64,000 bases of DNA, from assembly GCA_039105265.1 (NCBI GenBank), contig JAPFFF010000019.1, positions 2,078,501 to 2,142,500 of the forward strand, written 5' to 3'. The translations under genes were made by a program, and so were the position numbers. Under the pieces are notes generated by a model that made no database searches, was not told the DNA's origin, and saw only the letters and a list, made by a program, of their open reading frames with translations. This document shows, one piece after another, positions 45,684 through 54,393 of this stretch (positions within the stretch are counted from its first letter, which is position 1; the number at the start of each line of letters is the position of its first letter). The DNA comes from Tritrichomonas musculus. Taxonomy: Eukaryota > Parabasalia > Tritrichomonadida > Tritrichomonadidae.

Positions 45684-47177
45684 ATGACTACCGACATAGT
45701 GAAGAAAACAGGAAGTATTTTCTTTATTGATTGTTTTGCTTGGCCAAAGAAGAAAATCCCTCTCCAAATCGACTACAATGACATAGATACTTGGCTTTTT
45801 GAAAAAATTCCTTTGAATGAAGTCTTATGTTATGATAGTCATTATCATTTATATTTTGATTTCGATTCTATTTCTAGTGAAGAAGACTATCAAAAAGTCT
45901 TAAATTGGCTTGATTCTTTGACAGAAACCTTCGGTCCATACACAATAGGAGGATATACCAATTCTGAAACTTTAGCTGAGAAAACTGGCTTAAGATATTA
46001 TCCAGAAGGAGACCATTTTTGCTCTATTCATACAATTTACTATACAACGAAGATAAAGGGAAAAGAGCTTCAAGAAATAATGAAATATTCAAAAAAAGGA
46101 GGATTCGAATATAATATCAATGAATTTTGCGACCCAAATGTCTATAAATTAGAATCCAGACAACTTTTCAGGCATGCCTTATCTAACAAGATTTCTTCTC
46201 AAGGAGACCCTTCAAATAAATTAAATCACGGAAATTTGCTAAACAATGCCTTGCCTTCTCAGCATGTCGTCCAAATTAAAGGAGATGAAAAAGAAATTCC
46301 AAGAGAAGTTTGGTCAAAAGTTTTTCAGAAAAAAATTAAGACAAAAAGTAAAACAAAAAACGAAGTTGTAGTTAAAGAAGACAGTAATGCAAGAAAGGTA
46401 TTTCAGGCAGATGACTTCGAAATAAATGAAAATTTGATTATCCTCTCTCCTGAAGAATTACTTCATTTACTTAATCATTTTGACCCAGTTTTTGATAATT
46501 TTGAGAAAGTAGTCATAAATTTATTCCATTCTCCTTACGAAAAAGAAGTCATAACAGATTTGGTCAAAGAATGGTATTTTCAAGATGATGACCATCACAA
46601 TATGAATACAATAGACCAATATTCAGACCAATACTATGAAAAAGTCGTCTCCAATAAATGGTTCTTCTCTATATTGAAGCATTTAGATTATGAAATTAGG
46701 AAAGAATTTTATGAAAAATATTCCAATAATAATATAGATGAAGAAGCAAAAGTTGATTTAACAGACTCTTTTTCTCTATTCGATATTCGGAAGAAAAACT
46801 ATAGAAAGAATGACGGAATAAGAGTAGGAGAATTCTTATCAGATTTGAAGAAAGTTTTGGTCGTCGTAGATACTGCAAAAACTCTTTATTTCATTAAAGA
46901 TACTAACGAAGATGGTCAAACTATGAAATTCTCTCCTATAGACCACCATGATTTCGAAAACAAAATGAAGTCTATAAATTTAGGATACTACATGGAGAAA
47001 AAGACTAAGAAAACAATTACTGCATATCAAGTTTATTCTGCAGGAGTAAACAAGAACATTTTCATGAAAAAACAAATCAAATTTTTCACTGATGATGACG
47101 ACTTTTTCAATGTTTTCATGGATATTTATATCAGCCCCTCGAAGATGTTGATATGCCTGTTATTCAACCCTTTTTGA
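45684..47177 (+). CDS. Archaeo-eukaryotic primase (AEP) part of replication module
   Basis: Primes DNA synthesis in viruses with primase-helicases. Motif I HLYFDFDS (Asp 59, 61), motif II SIHTIYYTT (Ser 114, His 116), followed by RQLFRHALSNK. The later part, with a Lys-rich linker (KKIKTKSKTKNE), is helical and resembles in position the domain joining AEP and SF3 helicase in viral primase-helicases. The SF3 helicase gene follows at once. Part of a fossil element. Confidence 0.75.
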   Translation: MTTDIVKKTGSIFFIDCFAWPKKKIPLQIDYNDIDTWLFEKIPLNEVLCYDSHYHLYFDFDSISSEEDYQKVLNWLDSLTETFGPYTIGGYTNSETLAEKTGLRYYPEGDHFCSIHTIYYTTKIKGKELQEIMKYSKKGGFEYNINEFCDPNVYKLESRQLFRHALSNKISSQGDPSNKLNHGNLLNNALPSQHVVQIKGDEKEIPREVWSKVFQKKIKTKSKTKNEVVVKEDSNARKVFQADDFEINENLIILSPEELLHLLNHFDPVFDNFEKVVINLFHSPYEKEVITDLVKEWYFQDDDHHNMNTIDQYSDQYYEKVVSNKWFFSILKHLDYEIRKEFYEKYSNNNIDEEAKVDLTDSFSLFDIRKKNYRKNDGIRVGEFLSDLKKVLVVVDTAKTLYFIKDTNEDGQTMKFSPIDHHDFENKMKSINLGYYMEKKTKKTITAYQVYSAGVNKNIFMKKQIKFFTDDDDFFNVFMDIYISPSKMLICLLFNPF

Positions 47178-48118
47178 ACCATATCAAGGATATTATAGCA
47201 GATAAGAATGAAGAATTATATGAATTTATCTTAAATTGGGTGTCGTATATAATTCAAAATCCTAATGGCAAAACCGAAACTGCTATTGTCTTGACAGGAA
47301 AATATGGTACTGGCAAAAATACTTTTACAAATGCTATATGCCAATTATTAAAGGGATATTCTGTCGAAAACGTTAATAAAATCGACAATATTGTTGGCAA
47401 AAATAATTCCTTGCTGGAGAATAAGAAATTGATAATCTGTAATGAATTATCGTCTGCAGACTCAAATCAGTTTATAGATTTCGATACTTTGAAGTCTATT
47501 ATTACAGATACATCAATAATAATTTCCGAAAAATATCAACCTTCTAGAGCATCAGAAAATGTTGTTAATTTAATCTTTGTATCGAATCATGACTGCCCAA
47601 TTCAGATATTAAAAGGGGATAGACGATATGTTGTTTCAGAGACTTCAGCAGAAAAAATTGATGATAAAGAATACTGGAAAAATCTCGAAAAAACAATGAC
47701 TTATGACAAATTCTATCCTAATTTATTTACTTATTTTGTCAAAAGAAATATCTCAGACTGGGATAAAAGAGTATTGCCTCACACTGCTGCTAGAGAAAGA
47801 ATTATTAATAACTCAAAAAGTCCTTATGAAATGTTTATTACTGAGTATCTAGATGAATTCAAAGAAGGTTGGTCAAAGAAAGGGGCATATGCAGTTTATA
47901 AGAATTTTGCTAAAGAGTATGGCTTCAGAGAAGTCAAAGTAAACACTTTTATTTCAAAGATTGACACATTTTGTTTGGCTGATTGTAGAGTTGAAGAATA
48001 TGGAAAAAGAGTTAGAGCTTTCAAGTTAAAACGTGAATGTGTCGCTCAATTTGAAAAAGAAAGAGAAGATGAATATATGGACGAGAATCCAAATGAGTTA
48101 TTACCTCAAGATATTTAA
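47153..48118 (+). CDS. Superfamily 3 helicase part of replication module
   Basis: Walker A GKYGTGKNTF (49-58), Walker B KKLIICNEL, motif C LIFVSNHDCPIQI and the arginine GDRRYVV give the SF3/D5-type order. The C-terminal part (YLDEFKEGWSKKGAYAVYKNFAKEYG) resembles the winged-helix-like tail of D5 helicases. It unwinds DNA at replication origins in related viruses. Follows the AEP primase. Part of a fossil element. Confidence 0.82.
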   Translation: MPVIQPFLNHIKDIIADKNEELYEFILNWVSYIIQNPNGKTETAIVLTGKYGTGKNTFTNAICQLLKGYSVENVNKIDNIVGKNNSLLENKKLIICNELSSADSNQFIDFDTLKSIITDTSIIISEKYQPSRASENVVNLIFVSNHDCPIQILKGDRRYVVSETSAEKIDDKEYWKNLEKTMTYDKFYPNLFTYFVKRNISDWDKRVLPHTAARERIINNSKSPYEMFITEYLDEFKEGWSKKGAYAVYKNFAKEYGFREVKVNTFISKIDTFCLADCRVEEYGKRVRAFKLKRECVAQFEKEREDEYMDENPNELLPQDI

Positions 48119-48164
48119 GAAAAAATTAATAAATAAAAAAATAAGATTTAAAAATGAATTTTTT

Positions 48165-48331
48165 TTACTCTTGGCTATCTTGTTGACTATCTCTTTCGTA
48201 TTCTAAGACCTTAATGTCCCAATATATTTTCGTTATGAGACGGCTGAGTCTCTCGCATTCATTTTGCTCTCGCGTAATCCAGTTAGGTATGCCTTGAAGG
48301 CGAAGTTTTTGAACGGGGTCTAAGGTTTCCG
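48165..48331 (-). CDS. C-terminal end of a gene interrupted by Mav-F
   Basis: On the minus strand an open frame of about 55 codons runs from the Mav-F terminus to a stop: DPVQKLRLQGIPNWITREQN ... LITKIYWDIKVLEYERDSQQ. It is helical and charged, no family recognised. Its start would lie beyond Mav-F. Part of a fossil element. Confidence 0.5.
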
Positions 48332-48579
48332 AGTAGTATATGTCAGTGGGTTATACTAACCACACTGACCCATTAGAAACTTACATTTTTGTTGATTTTA
48401 ATAACGAAAACGACAAAATGACAATCAAGAAGCGATGTCATGTTAAACGTCTCGTGGCGCTTATATTTAATGTATAACGTCAATCAATAGGCTCATTGGT
48501 GATGTTTCATGTGTTGCTATCATAAATGATAACGCACCACCAATAACAATGAATGAAATATAATTTATTGATATTAAAA
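48332..48579. repeat. Left terminus of Mav-F with nested hairpin
   Basis: GTCAGTG-GGTTA-TAC-TAACC-ACACTGAC (48342-48371): a nested hairpin with a 3-nt loop directly inside the terminus. The remainder to 48579 is AT-rich leader; no other gene is seen. Confidence 0.7.
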
Positions 48580-49596
48580 ATGAAACGACTAACTGACCCA
48601 ATCGATTACACACCAATACCAAAGGAATACGTGTTCTTCAGGGAAGATGGAAAGCAAGACAATGACAGACCAAATAGATTTTATTTTAACTTGCCAGCTG
48701 ATTGGTGCACTGCAGACAAAGGAGAGACAATTATTGGTTTTCGTACAATATGGATGTTAGCGAGAAGACGCAAATTAGAATTCAATATCAAAGTCAGAAA
48801 ATATTTCAGAAATGACAAATCAAAAATGAGTCAAGTTGAATGCAATATTGTTTCATGGTTATCAACAGACAAGGATTTGAGAGAAGTATGGAAAGATATG
48901 AATGAACAATTAAACATTGCTTTTAGACATTACAATGAACATCAATGGAAAGAAGGATATCCAAAGTTTTTCATCAATGATGAGGAGATACCAGAAATGT
49001 ATATCAAAAATCAAAAACGAATCAGAGACGTTCAAATGGATGGATACTATGACTACAACAAAAGAATGTTTATCGAAACTATTTATTCAGCAGCGAATGA
49101 ACTAATTGAAGATGAAGTTGATGAAGATGATAAAAATAAATTATGTTATGTAGATTTAGCGATTACATTTAAATATAGATATTATGACAAAAATAACAAA
49201 GAGCAATATAATGAACAACATGTGAAATGTGATTTTGCGGATATCATGAATGTTGGCTTTGAACCATTTCAAAATGACCCGAACAATTATATGGATATTA
49301 GTGATGACAAGGTTGAAGGAAAATGGATGAGAGAAATTAAATTTGAGAATGTATGGGATAGACACAGTTGCAAAGTGTATTCATCAATAGCTGAAGAAAC
49401 AAGCAAGGGATATGTTGGAAATAGTTATCAAAACTTCTCACCAATCAAATATTTCAAATTGAATTCAACTGACCAAACATTTTGGATTGAATTCTATAGT
49501 GGTCGCAATTATAAAATGCCTGTTAAATTACCAGTTAGTGAAAGTTTTATGATTGAAATGCAGATGATGAATCATCAGAAGTTGTTATATATATAA
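48580..49596 (+). CDS. Unknown protein, possible minor capsid, 338 aa
   Basis: Starts MKRLTDPIDYTPIPKEYVFF; predicted beta-rich with FYFNLPADW, GETIIGFRTIWMLARRRKLEF and LNSTDQTFWIEFYSGR. The early GxxxIGFRxIWxxxRxxxL string recalls single jelly-roll penton-like proteins of Polintons, but I cannot confirm that. It lies directly before the integrase, one base apart. Confidence 0.4.
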   Translation: MKRLTDPIDYTPIPKEYVFFREDGKQDNDRPNRFYFNLPADWCTADKGETIIGFRTIWMLARRRKLEFNIKVRKYFRNDKSKMSQVECNIVSWLSTDKDLREVWKDMNEQLNIAFRHYNEHQWKEGYPKFFINDEEIPEMYIKNQKRIRDVQMDGYYDYNKRMFIETIYSAANELIEDEVDEDDKNKLCYVDLAITFKYRYYDKNNKEQYNEQHVKCDFADIMNVGFEPFQNDPNNYMDISDDKVEGKWMREIKFENVWDRHSCKVYSSIAEETSKGYVGNSYQNFSPIKYFKLNSTDQTFWIEFYSGRNYKMPVKLPVSESFMIEMQMMNHQKLLYI

Positions 49597-49597
49597 A

Positions 49598-50686
49598 ATG
49601 ACATTCAAGACAATTGATGATTTATATAATCGTTATCCCTGGAAAACACCATCAAAATTTGTACCACTAGCGAAAAGATATGGATTTAATGAAAAGGAAG
49701 CAAGAGAATATTTGAAAAATAATATCATTCATGATGTAATACCTGAAAAACCTAAATATATGAACATCTATTCAAAACATCCTGGAGGATATCAAATGGA
49801 CACGTTCATTAATAACAGACGAAAGAATGAATTGAATTATTTGATGTTCATTAATATAAACACACGCAAAGCTTACAGTTATCCATTGGTAGGCAAGGGA
49901 GCAAAAACAATAATTGAAGCATTTGATAAATTCATAGATGATGTTAAAAATGTATATTCGATAACGTCAGACCAAGACCCAGCGTATCTATCAAATGAAT
50001 TCTTGGATTACATTAAATCAAAGAACATTATATATAGAACAACAGAAGATAATAATCATAACGTGTTGGGAATAATAAATCGATTCATGAGAACCATTCG
50101 TGATATGATAGGTGAAAATAGATTTATTGCTGAAGATGAAATGAAATCATTAATTGAAGCATATAATGAAACACCACACAAATCATTAAATAATAAAGCA
50201 CCAAATGATATAACAGAAGATGATGAAATGGAATATATTAAAAAAATGTCTAAAAATAATCCATATGATTATAAGCCTGATGATAGAGTGAGAATTGTTA
50301 ACATTGATGGTCCATCGTGGGCGAAGGCAAAAAGACGTTCACGTGTTAGCAAAGAAGCATATATTGTTGATTCAAAAATAGGAAATCAATTTATGATTAA
50401 AGCTAAAGATAAATCAGTTGATAAATACCCAGGCTATCAATTAGTGAAGACAGATAATAAAAATATTGCTGAGACATTGAAGGATGGTAAACGTGGAATA
50501 ATTGACAAAATAACTGGCTACAATAAAAAATTGAATCAATATCAAGTCGTTTATGAAGGCGGTGTGAAAGATAAAATAGCAGCGCGTAATTTGAGAGAAG
50601 GCAACCCAGCGATGTTGAGTCGAATGGAACGTGAATATTGGAGCAAACAACAAACGATACCACCACAAATATTAAAATGGTCTTAA
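49598..50686 (+). CDS. int: rve/DDE-type integrase, 362 aa (Mav-F)
   Basis: Core: GYQMDTF (Asp 68), MFININTRKAYSYPL strand, SITSDQDPAYL (Asp 125), LGIINRFMRTIRDM, then ETPHKSLNNKAP. The C-terminal part, VRIVNIDGPSWAKAKRRSRVSKEAYIV and KLNQYQVVYEGGVKDKIAARNL, fits small beta-barrel DNA-binding domains. It is shorter and more diverged than the other integrases here. Catalyses element insertion by family. Confidence 0.83.
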   Translation: MTFKTIDDLYNRYPWKTPSKFVPLAKRYGFNEKEAREYLKNNIIHDVIPEKPKYMNIYSKHPGGYQMDTFINNRRKNELNYLMFININTRKAYSYPLVGKGAKTIIEAFDKFIDDVKNVYSITSDQDPAYLSNEFLDYIKSKNIIYRTTEDNNHNVLGIINRFMRTIRDMIGENRFIAEDEMKSLIEAYNETPHKSLNNKAPNDITEDDEMEYIKKMSKNNPYDYKPDDRVRIVNIDGPSWAKAKRRSRVSKEAYIVDSKIGNQFMIKAKDKSVDKYPGYQLVKTDNKNIAETLKDGKRGIIDKITGYNKKLNQYQVVYEGGVKDKIAARNLREGNPAMLSRMEREYWSKQQTIPPQILKWS

Positions 50687-50811
50687 TCATCTTTCATATA
50701 TTTATTATATATTTTTGAAAATTTATTGATGACAAATCCAGTGATTTCAATATACATTTGAATGATAGCCATTCGTTCTAAAAGCTTTAAATAATCTTCG
50801 AATGAAAACAT
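50683..50811 (-). CDS. Possible small helical protein, 42 aa
   Basis: MFSFEDYLKLLERMAIIQMY, then a Lys/Tyr-rich tail. It fills the space between integrase and ATPase and is divergent from the ATPase with only 6 bp between start codons. No homologue in the window. Confidence 0.3.
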   Translation of the reverse strand: MFSFEDYLKLLERMAIIQMYIEITGFVINKFSKIYNKYMKDD

Positions 50812-50817
50812 TTATAT

Positions 50818-51623
50818 ATGAATAAAATGAGTAGATTAATAAAACAAGTTGAATCACTAATTAAAACAACATTGAAGAAAAATGAGAAAGAAATAGAAGG
50901 TGCATTGATTAAACCATTATCACCAGAATATCCATTTTCAACTAATGGCATTTATTTTCTGATTGGCAAACCAGGTAGTGGTAAAACATATTGGCTATGG
51001 AAACATATTATGATTACTGAAAAACTGTTTAAACATCCATATTATAATAAAATCATTTTTTGTTCAACTAGTGGTAAAGCTGATAAAACATCAGAAGTGT
51101 TGAGTAAAAATATTAAAACAAAAATCAATTATGTTAGTGAAGATGAATTAATGAATTATTTGAAAAAACATATCAAACGAAAAACAAAATATTATGCAAT
51201 AGTGAAACATGTATTGTCTAAACTAAAAGAAACGTCAGAAGAGATGGCACGATTAATAAACAAACATGCATTATATGATATCGAAGATAGAATAGTTTAT
51301 ATTTCAAACAAGCTTGCCAAATATAACACAACATCATATCCGTTCAATACGTTGATTATTCTTGATGATTGTGCTGGTAGTGATTTGTTGAAGAATGGAA
51401 ATAGTGAATTCATAAGATTATTAACAAAAACGAGACACTATAATTTGACATGTATAATGGCTTTTCAAACATTGAGATTCGTTCATTTGAATGCAAAACG
51501 AATGGCAACAGATATTATATGTTATAGCGGATTTAGCAAAGAAGACTTTTCATCATTGTTGATGCAAACTAATAATAATCTTGATGTTAAATCTACAGTT
51601 AATGAATATCTACAGCATGACGA
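50818..51623 (+). CDS. Packaging-type ATPase interrupted by Mav-G
   Basis: Walker A GKPGSGKT (50-57), Walker B LIILDD (about 178-183), then KTRHYNLTCIMAFQTLRF. The same plan as the other ATPases but distant in sequence. The Mav-G terminus CAGTAGTGA interrupts it after VNEYLQHD. Presumed DNA packaging. Part of a fossil element. Confidence 0.8.
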
Positions 51624-52096
51624 CAGTAGTGAAGGGTGTTCCGAATCGGGGTCAGATAAATCCCCACTTAAAACGCTTTAAAAGGCCCCTTTTTGGCCCC
51701 CTTCCAAATATCAAAGATAGCATACACCCACAGCACCATATTTTGAACCCGCATTTGACCCCACATTCGGACCCATATTCGGGGGCCACATAGAGTTCCC
51801 CATTTTGTGCCCATAGTGAACCCACCCCAAAACGCTTATAAAACGCTTATATTCGGGCCCATACAAATTCCGAAAATAGGCCGCATATGACCCACCTATG
51901 GCCCACCTATAGCCAACATATGGGACCACATATGACCACCTATGGCCCACTGATGGAACAGACCGATGGAACGTTCCGATGGCGACACAGACCATGACAG
52001 ACCATGACAGACAAAAATATTCCATATTCGGGGACTCAGATGATTTTGGGAAAACCTATTTTTATATTTGAATATTGATTTTTTATCGCATCCCAA
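51624..52096. repeat. Left terminus of Mav-G, 473 bp
   Basis: Begins CAGTAGTGA and includes GGGG/CCCC pairs (about 51654-51668), many TATGGGCC/GGCCCATA strings, GGAACGTTCC (51970-51979) and tandem ACCATGACAG repeats (about 51991-52010). Inverted counterpart of Mav-B; related to the fold-back ends. The repeated GGCCCATA strings could be binding sites for replication or integration proteins (inference). Confidence 0.75.
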
Positions 52097-52576
52097 ATGG
52101 AAGCCACTCCAAGCTACCTCAATGTCTACGAATACATCAACACACTAGTAGCCCTATCGCCAAAGCCTGATGAATTTGCACAATGCAATTTCGCGATATT
52201 ATGTGACAAGTTCCCATTCAACTTGAAGAACTCATTGTATCTCGCGAAGGTCCTATATGTATCACTCCAGAATGATACTGAAACCATTAGATTCTACCCT
52301 AATAAGCTCAAGGAGATGGGCCTCGAATTTGTCAAACTATCATCCAATAGTAGACGCAAATTGAGTGTCAACATGCAGGAGTTCTTCGTAAATGGGAATA
52401 CCGAGAAGCACGAATACAAGGAATGCCCGTATTACAACTACTCGATTGAGAAAACCAATATAAATACCAAGGATCTCATTGCCAAATTACGTGAAAAATA
52501 CAATATTGTAGAACCTGATGTATTCATCGGCAAGCATCAGGATTTGGTATTGGATGCTGACCCAGAGTTTGCCTAA
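52097..52576 (+). CDS. Conserved terminal protein, 159 aa
   Basis: Homologue of 7387-7845: QCNFAILCDKFPF, LYVSLQND, GLEFVKLSSNSRRKLS, QEFFVNG, CPYYNYSIEK. First gene inside the left terminus; a fragment with the same start is kept in Mav-B. A TTTTTTATC string precedes the start. The end overlaps the convergent ATPase by 4 bp, as in Mav-A. Function unknown. Confidence 0.7.
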   Translation: MEATPSYLNVYEYINTLVALSPKPDEFAQCNFAILCDKFPFNLKNSLYLAKVLYVSLQNDTETIRFYPNKLKEMGLEFVKLSSNSRRKLSVNMQEFFVNGNTEKHEYKECPYYNYSIEKTNINTKDLIAKLREKYNIVEPDVFIGKHQDLVLDADPEFA

Positions 52577-53535
52577 ACCTTTGAGTACACCACTTGCATA
52601 TCATGTTCAACCGTGTTCACCAATATGAAATCATGTCCAGATAAGGTCCTATATTTTTGCCACAACTCCTCGAACTCACAAGGTATGCTCACCTGCTGAT
52701 ATATGTAATTGAGTTTCTGTCGTGAGAACCCATTGAATATGAAGAATGATGTGCAGTTATTTTTGTAATCGGTTGGAACACCCTTGAAGAACTGGATATT
52801 GATGTACACGATTGAGTTCTTATGACGCAACTGGGTGATATAGTTTGTGAAGTATGCTGATTTCAACAGCTTGCTCTTAATGAAGTCCTCGCACAGGATT
52901 ATGGTGTTGAGTGGTACATTGGGTTTCCCGAGTTTGCTGATATGGAGGAACTCAAACATCTGCTGCAGCTTGGACTCGTCAACTGTAACCTTCCCAACCG
53001 AGCTATATTTGTTATACAACTCCTTCCATAGATCGAGCTCCTTCAAATACCGTTCTGCATTACTATCAGCGACGACCTCAATGGGCAAGTTGATGAGCTC
53101 GCGTTGAGATTCAAATGTGGAATCATTTATAATACCATTCTTACTCACATACACGATCAGGTGGAACCCCCCGTTATTGAGTCTACTCATTTGAATGATA
53201 TCGCGAATTACTGTATGGCTCTTGCCTTTGCCTTGTGATGCCACCAGTATGTTCAAAGTATTGTACCACGCATAGATCCCATTAGCGATTGGCCTTATGG
53301 ATGCATTCGTGATTTTATCCCTATTCTTGGAATAGGCCTCACTCATAGCTGCATCTACATCGAAGATGCGGGTGGGAGTGAAACTCCCATTAACATCAAA
53401 CCTCTGGGATACCGGTTGCTGCTTCTGGTACCTATCGAATGTATCAAAATCAATTGGATCCTCACTGGAACTGTTTGATAATTCAATAGATGTATAGTCG
53501 AAAAGGGTTGGTTGTAGGCGTTTGTAATATAACAT
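52573..53535 (-). CDS. FtsK/A32-like packaging ATPase, 320 aa (Mav-G)
   Basis: Walker A VASQGKGKS (about 98-106), Walker B TIILCED; blocks IRPIANGIYAWYNTLNIL, GFHLIVYVSKNGIINDSTFE, LRHKNSIVYINIQFFKG shared with Mav-A. It lacks the palindrome-encoded peptide of that copy. A TTTATTTTTG box (53541-53550, minus) and TAAATG precede it. DNA packaging by family. Confidence 0.85.
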   Translation of the reverse strand: MLYYKRLQPTLFDYTSIELSNSSSEDPIDFDTFDRYQKQQPVSQRFDVNGSFTPTRIFDVDAAMSEAYSKNRDKITNASIRPIANGIYAWYNTLNILVASQGKGKSHTVIRDIIQMSRLNNGGFHLIVYVSKNGIINDSTFESQRELINLPIEVVADSNAERYLKELDLWKELYNKYSSVGKVTVDESKLQQMFEFLHISKLGKPNVPLNTIILCEDFIKSKLLKSAYFTNYITQLRHKNSIVYINIQFFKGVPTDYKNNCTSFFIFNGFSRQKLNYIYQQVSIPCEFEELWQKYRTLSGHDFILVNTVEHDMQVVYSKV

Positions 53536-53588
53536 TTAATCAAAAATAAAGCTTTTATGCGAAAAGCTCTAAGTGGCGATGATGCCAC

Positions 53589-53738
53589 TTACGCATATAG
53601 TGTGCGCCTCAGCTCATCAGTCAGCTCAGGTGGTTCATCTTCAGCTGTAAGCGATACCAGTAATAGCAGTTCAACTACATTGGTCACCAATATCAACCCC
53701 AATAGTATATTCATGATGATTTCACTAGCGCTGGACAT
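53589..53738 (-). CDS. Tiny single-pass membrane protein, 49 aa
   Basis: MSSASEIIMNILLGLILVTN, then VVELLLLVSLTAEDEPPELTDELRRTLYA: a hydrophobic helix with an acidic tail, homologous to 6290-6421. The opposite strand has a longer frame (53557-53769) without homologues, which I take as a shadow. Kept between the ARILSSE gene and the ATPase. Confidence 0.65.
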   Translation of the reverse strand: MSSASEIIMNILLGLILVTNVVELLLLVSLTAEDEPPELTDELRRTLYA

Positions 53739-53748
53739 TTATGCAAAT

Positions 53749-54351
53749 TTAAATACAAATTTTGAGTGATATCGAGTGCCTTATGAGCTCGGTCCATACA
53801 TGGTTATATCCATATTTCAACTCATTGGATACCCCGTTTTTGGACACCAATATCTTATCGATTTTCATGTACTTCGAGTTTGAAACACAACCAGTGCACC
53901 CACTGTCCTCATTGATGACCAACTCAACCTTGTCGGCCTTAGTGAGTATCTTAATGAGCTCCATCAGCGTGTTGCTATGACACACTAGGTAGTTGTTCAT
54001 CCTCAGTGGATTGGTCTCAAAGATATTCAGCAATATCTCGAGGAATTTATTTTTGGTACCCAAGTCGTCAGTGTCGGGGTCTAATGAACGATCGGTCGGT
54101 GGACTGTTTATTGGAGCAACTGATGGATATGGACCAGTTGTCGAGGGTGTAGTAAAATTTGCATCCTGTGTGCCATTTTGAGGATAACCTTTAGTATATC
54201 CCATTTGGGGTTGTATCTGTGGGACTTGAGGGTATGATACTGGTTGTACAGGTGGAGGTCTATTCGCGGCGATCTTAATATTCACATTCTGCTCTTGCTT
54301 AACACTCGCATCATTCTCACTTGATAGAATTCTAGCCTTATGGAGAGACAT
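53749..54351 (-). CDS. Conserved Maverick protein, ARILSSE family, 200 aa (Mav-G)
   Basis: Start MSLHKARILSSENDASVKQE at 54351, with TATTTTTG (54362-54369, minus) upstream. Pro/Gln-rich middle, then LGTKNKFLEILLNIFETNP, CHSNTLMELIKIL and a Cys pair SGCTGC. Closest to the Mav-A copy (NDASVKQEQ shared). Function unknown. Confidence 0.7.
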   Translation of the reverse strand: MSLHKARILSSENDASVKQEQNVNIKIAANRPPPVQPVSYPQVPQIQPQMGYTKGYPQNGTQDANFTTPSTTGPYPSVAPINSPPTDRSLDPDTDDLGTKNKFLEILLNIFETNPLRMNNYLVCHSNTLMELIKILTKADKVELVINEDSGCTGCVSNSKYMKIDKILVSKNGVSNELKYGYNHVWTELIRHSISLKICI

Positions 54352-54393
54352 TTCCAAAGTGCAAAAATATTTTTACCACTAATGCCATATTTC

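Larger units (their letters stand above)
38723..48331. mobile_element. Mav-E: Maverick-like element with AEP-SF3 replication module
   Basis: Left end AGTAGTATATATAAATGG (38723) within the PolB gene of Mav-D; a hairpin around CCCTTCGG follows. Its genes: double Ulp1 protease, a paralogue cluster, integrase, AEP primase, SF3 helicase. No capsid, ATPase or PolB is visible, so it may belong to another Polinton or Polinton-like-virus lineage. On the right Mav-F interrupts a gene. A few breaks are likely; not whole in this window. Confidence 0.7.
48332..51623. mobile_element. Mav-F: left part of a Maverick, interrupted by Mav-G
   Basis: Left end AGTAGTATATGTCAG at 48332, followed by a long hairpin (about 48342-48371). 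It holds a possible penton-like gene, an integrase and an ATPase, and is cut by the Mav-G terminus within the ATPase gene. Its integrase and ATPase are distinct from all others here, so it is a separate lineage. The rest is presumably beyond 64000. Confidence 0.75.

Noticed and set aside
53557-53769. Plus-strand 70-codon Ser-rich ORF
   Set aside because: Antisense to the conserved tiny membrane protein, which has a homologue in Mav-A.
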